From DAMBHY01 sp032068765 (lineage in GTDB: Bacteria; Bacteroidota; Bacteroidia; Bacteroidales; Dysgonomonadaceae), in contig DAMBHY010000013.1 in the NCBI GenBank assembly GCA_032068765.1, positions 7,725 to 71,724 of the forward strand: DNA of 64,000 nt, written 5' to 3'. How positions within the stretch are numbered: the first letter of the stretch is position 1; every line of letters begins with the position of its first letter. Position numbers and translations under genes: made by a program. Below, piece by piece: positions 62,210 to 64,000 of the stretch. A model generated the notes under the pieces. That model made no database searches. It worked only from the letters and a program-made list of their open reading frames with translations, and was not told the origin of the DNA.

Positions 62210-63889
62210 TTAAGCGTTATTGGTAGCTCTTTCGAGTTTCTTCATTATAGAGAAGATAAAGAATGCCGACAATAAGCAGCATGCAATGAGCACTGCCCAT
62301 ACTTGCCACAATTTCAAAGAACCCCACAGATATCCTATGATGGATGTTAGATAATTACCAACTGCTGTGGCCGCGAACCATGCACCCATCATAGCGCCTT
62401 TGTATTTAGGAGGAGCCACTTTTGATACGAACGAAATACCCATTGGTGATAATAATAATTCTGCAAAGGTAAGTACAAGATAAGTGGAAATCAACCAATT
62501 TGGAGAAACCAACATATCACTCACTCCACCAATAGCCTGGAGTTCGGCAGGACTTTTCAAACCAAATGAAACAAATGTCAATATAGAAAATCCAATTGCT
62601 GCGATAATCATACCCACTCCAATTTTCCTTGGAGCGGACGGTTCTTTTCCCTTTTGCGCCAAAGAAGAGAAGATTGCCAAAGATACAGGCGTCAACGCTA
62701 CTACGAAGAACGGATTAAATTGTTGGAAAATTTGTGGAGTAATTGATAAAGGATTTGGCATTTGATTATACTGCCAAACAAGTGTGGCAACGGCAATCGT
62801 TCCTACTACTCCCGAAATAAGTTTTGCACGAGAAGTTTTTGATTGGAAGATTGAAAACAAACTGTAAACGGTCACGATAATAAGTACCAGATTCCAAACA
62901 CTAAAACCGATTCTTGTGATGCCTTCAGCAGCGTTAGCCGTATAATCTCGGGCAAAATAAGTCATAGTCAGGCCATTTTGGTGGAAAGACATCCAGAAGA
63001 AAATAACTACCGTGAACACAAGAAGAAGCGCTGTGATACGTTCTTTTGTTTGCTGAGGAGTCAATTCGACTTGTGGCGCAGCTGCATTCTGTGCATTTTG
63101 TTTTGTGCTGTACATCGCATGTTTGAATGTTGGTTTAAATACCATGTAAATAATCATGGAGAATACCAAAGAAATACATGCAACCGCGAAACCATAGTTG
63201 TATGACAAAGATAGCTGGTCAATGTAAGATGTGCTGAATTGCGCCAGATTCCCTGCAAAATTTTGTTCCTGTGATAATTCTGTCAACTGGGCAGTACCTT
63301 CAGATGTAATTGTTCCGTCCAAAAACTGGTGAGCTAACGCAGGAATTTTTGCATTATAATAAAATCCACCTTTTGCCATGAAATATTTTGTAATTTCCTG
63401 AGCTGCTGTCGGAGCAAAAAGTGCACCAATATTAATTGCCATGTAGAAAATACTGAAAGCGGTATCTCTTTTGGCGCTGTACTGAGGGTTGTCATACAAA
63501 TTTCCCACCATTACCTGCAGATTACCCTTAAAGAGTCCTGTTCCAACTGCGATAAGAAAAAGTGCCCCGAACATCATCATTTTTCCGGCACTCATTTGCG
63601 ATAATCCTGAAGGGATTGAAAGCAGCAGATAGCCTAAAAACATGATAATGATACCGGTAGTTACCATTTTACCGTAACCGAATTTATCCGCAAGAATACC
63701 ACCGATAAGTGGCATAAAATATACCATACCCAGAAACACTCCGAAAACAGTCGATGTTTCGTTACTGGTAAATCCAAATTTAGCTTGGAGAAATAAAGTG
63801 AAAATTGCCAACATCGTGTAGTAACCGAATCTTTCTCCGGTATTGGCAATCGCTAAGGCATAAAGCCCTTTTGGTTGTCCCTCAAACAT
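62210..63889 (-). CDS. POT/PTR-family proton-dependent oligopeptide transporter
   Basis: A 559-residue inner-membrane carrier of the POT family with about 14 hydrophobic segments. The N-terminal IANTGERFGYYTMLAIFTLFL carries the E-x-x-E-R-F/Y-like proton-coupling motif (here GERFGYY), and FYMAINIGALFAP is the family PTR2 signature. It imports di- and tripeptides with protons. In an amino-acid-fermenting organism it would supply lysine-containing peptides; that link is inference. Confidence 0.9.
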   Translation of the reverse strand: MFEGQPKGLYALAIANTGERFGYYTMLAIFTLFLQAKFGFTSNETSTVFGVFLGMVYFMPLIGGILADKFGYGKMVTTGIIIMFLGYLLLSIPSGLSQMSAGKMMMFGALFLIAVGTGLFKGNLQVMVGNLYDNPQYSAKRDTAFSIFYMAINIGALFAPTAAQEITKYFMAKGGFYYNAKIPALAHQFLDGTITSEGTAQLTELSQEQNFAGNLAQFSTSYIDQLSLSYNYGFAVACISLVFSMIIYMVFKPTFKHAMYSTKQNAQNAAAPQVELTPQQTKERITALLLVFTVVIFFWMSFHQNGLTMTYFARDYTANAAEGITRIGFSVWNLVLIIVTVYSLFSIFQSKTSRAKLISGVVGTIAVATLVWQYNQMPNPLSITPQIFQQFNPFFVVALTPVSLAIFSSLAQKGKEPSAPRKIGVGMIIAAIGFSILTFVSFGLKSPAELQAIGGVSDMLVSPNWLISTYLVLTFAELLLSPMGISFVSKVAPPKYKGAMMGAWFAATAVGNYLTSIIGYLWGSLKLWQVWAVLIACCLLSAFFIFSIMKKLERATNNA

Positions 63890-63930
63890 ATGTAACTATT
63901 TTAAAATTAATTTGTCATTTCTTCAGAAAG

Positions 63931-63938
63931 CAAATATA
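63931..63938 (-). promoter_or_regulatory. Promoter -7 element for the POT transporter
   Basis: TATATTTG on the minus strand matches TAnnTTTG exactly, 41 bp upstream of the ATG at 63889. Confidence 0.5.
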
Positions 63939-63948
63939 ATATTAATTG

Positions 63949-64000
63949 TCTCGTCCTAAAATAGCGTTACACTAAAAAAAGAACGTTATGAAAGAAAGAG
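63949..64000 (+). mobile_element. Possible left end of an insertion sequence
   Basis: After the POT promoter the sequence changes to TGTCTCGTCCTAAAATAGCG, and an ATG at 63990 opens a frame beginning Met-Lys-Glu-Arg that runs off the edge. A terminal-repeat-like end followed within 40 bp by such a start resembles IS elements of Bacteroidota. Too little is visible to name a family. Confidence 0.25.

Overview
The window reads as chromosomal DNA of an anaerobic, AT-rich Bacteroidota, most likely order Bacteroidales. Grounds: several genes are preceded by the Bacteroidota -7 promoter element TAnnTTTG; the protein families are typical of the phylum (DUF6261, DUF2795, GH92, secreted GH2, fused SpmA-SpmB, POT transporter); Rex and a fermentation operon are present. 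Family names come from recognising motifs and order by eye; no database search was possible.

Layout. 1-6.3 kb: edge of a YkoF-like gene, small membrane and HEXXH proteins, radical SAM protein, YqaA, polA, and divergently a trans-polyprenyl diphosphate synthase. 6.3-9.7 kb: secreted GH2 beta-galactosidase. 9.8-15.8 kb: minus-strand operon mnmG-apt-uvrC-dtd-mazG-like-deoC, with a consensus parS site in the apt/mnmG gap. 15.8-28.1 kb: spmAB-ybeY-EEP operon, ComEA-like protein, valS, merR-namZ, Ku-LigD end-joining pair, and an unknown acidic protein. 28.2-32.5 kb is accessory: DUF6261 gene with an upstream 42-bp tandem array, a lipoprotein/serine-protease pair whose protease is frameshifted in its signal peptide, and a Fic gene between REP-like repeats. 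32.5-41 kb: alaS, tRNA-Arg(CCT), the operon rex-FAH-ispF-methyltransferase-like-pduO-DUF2795, and a GH92 mannosidase. 41.3-57.3 kb: lysine fermentation operon. 57.4-64 kb: dnaE, trxA, a peptide transporter, and possibly the start of a mobile element.

The lysine operon is the metabolic core. KamA makes beta-lysine; KamDE (AdoCbl and PLP) makes 3,5-diaminohexanoate; two tandem Kdd paralogues oxidise it; Kce condenses the product with acetyl-CoA to 3-aminobutyryl-CoA and acetoacetate; Kal releases ammonia to give crotonyl-CoA. KamB/KamC are the presumed reactivase of KamDE. Acetoacetyl-CoA synthetase, thiolase, crotonase and 3-hydroxybutyryl-CoA dehydrogenase handle the acetoacetate branch. The PduO adenosyltransferase and Rex lie just upstream, which fits a B12-dependent, redox-controlled fermentation. 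Butyryl-CoA dehydrogenase, Etf and a CoA transferase are not in the window.

The least explained feature is a pair of 42-bp-period arrays (29.0-29.24 kb and 42.56-42.86 kb). They differ in sequence, but each lies directly upstream of a gene in the same relative orientation and shares a CTAAATAG core. The second sits inside the lysine operon, in front of an AraC-like HTH gene.
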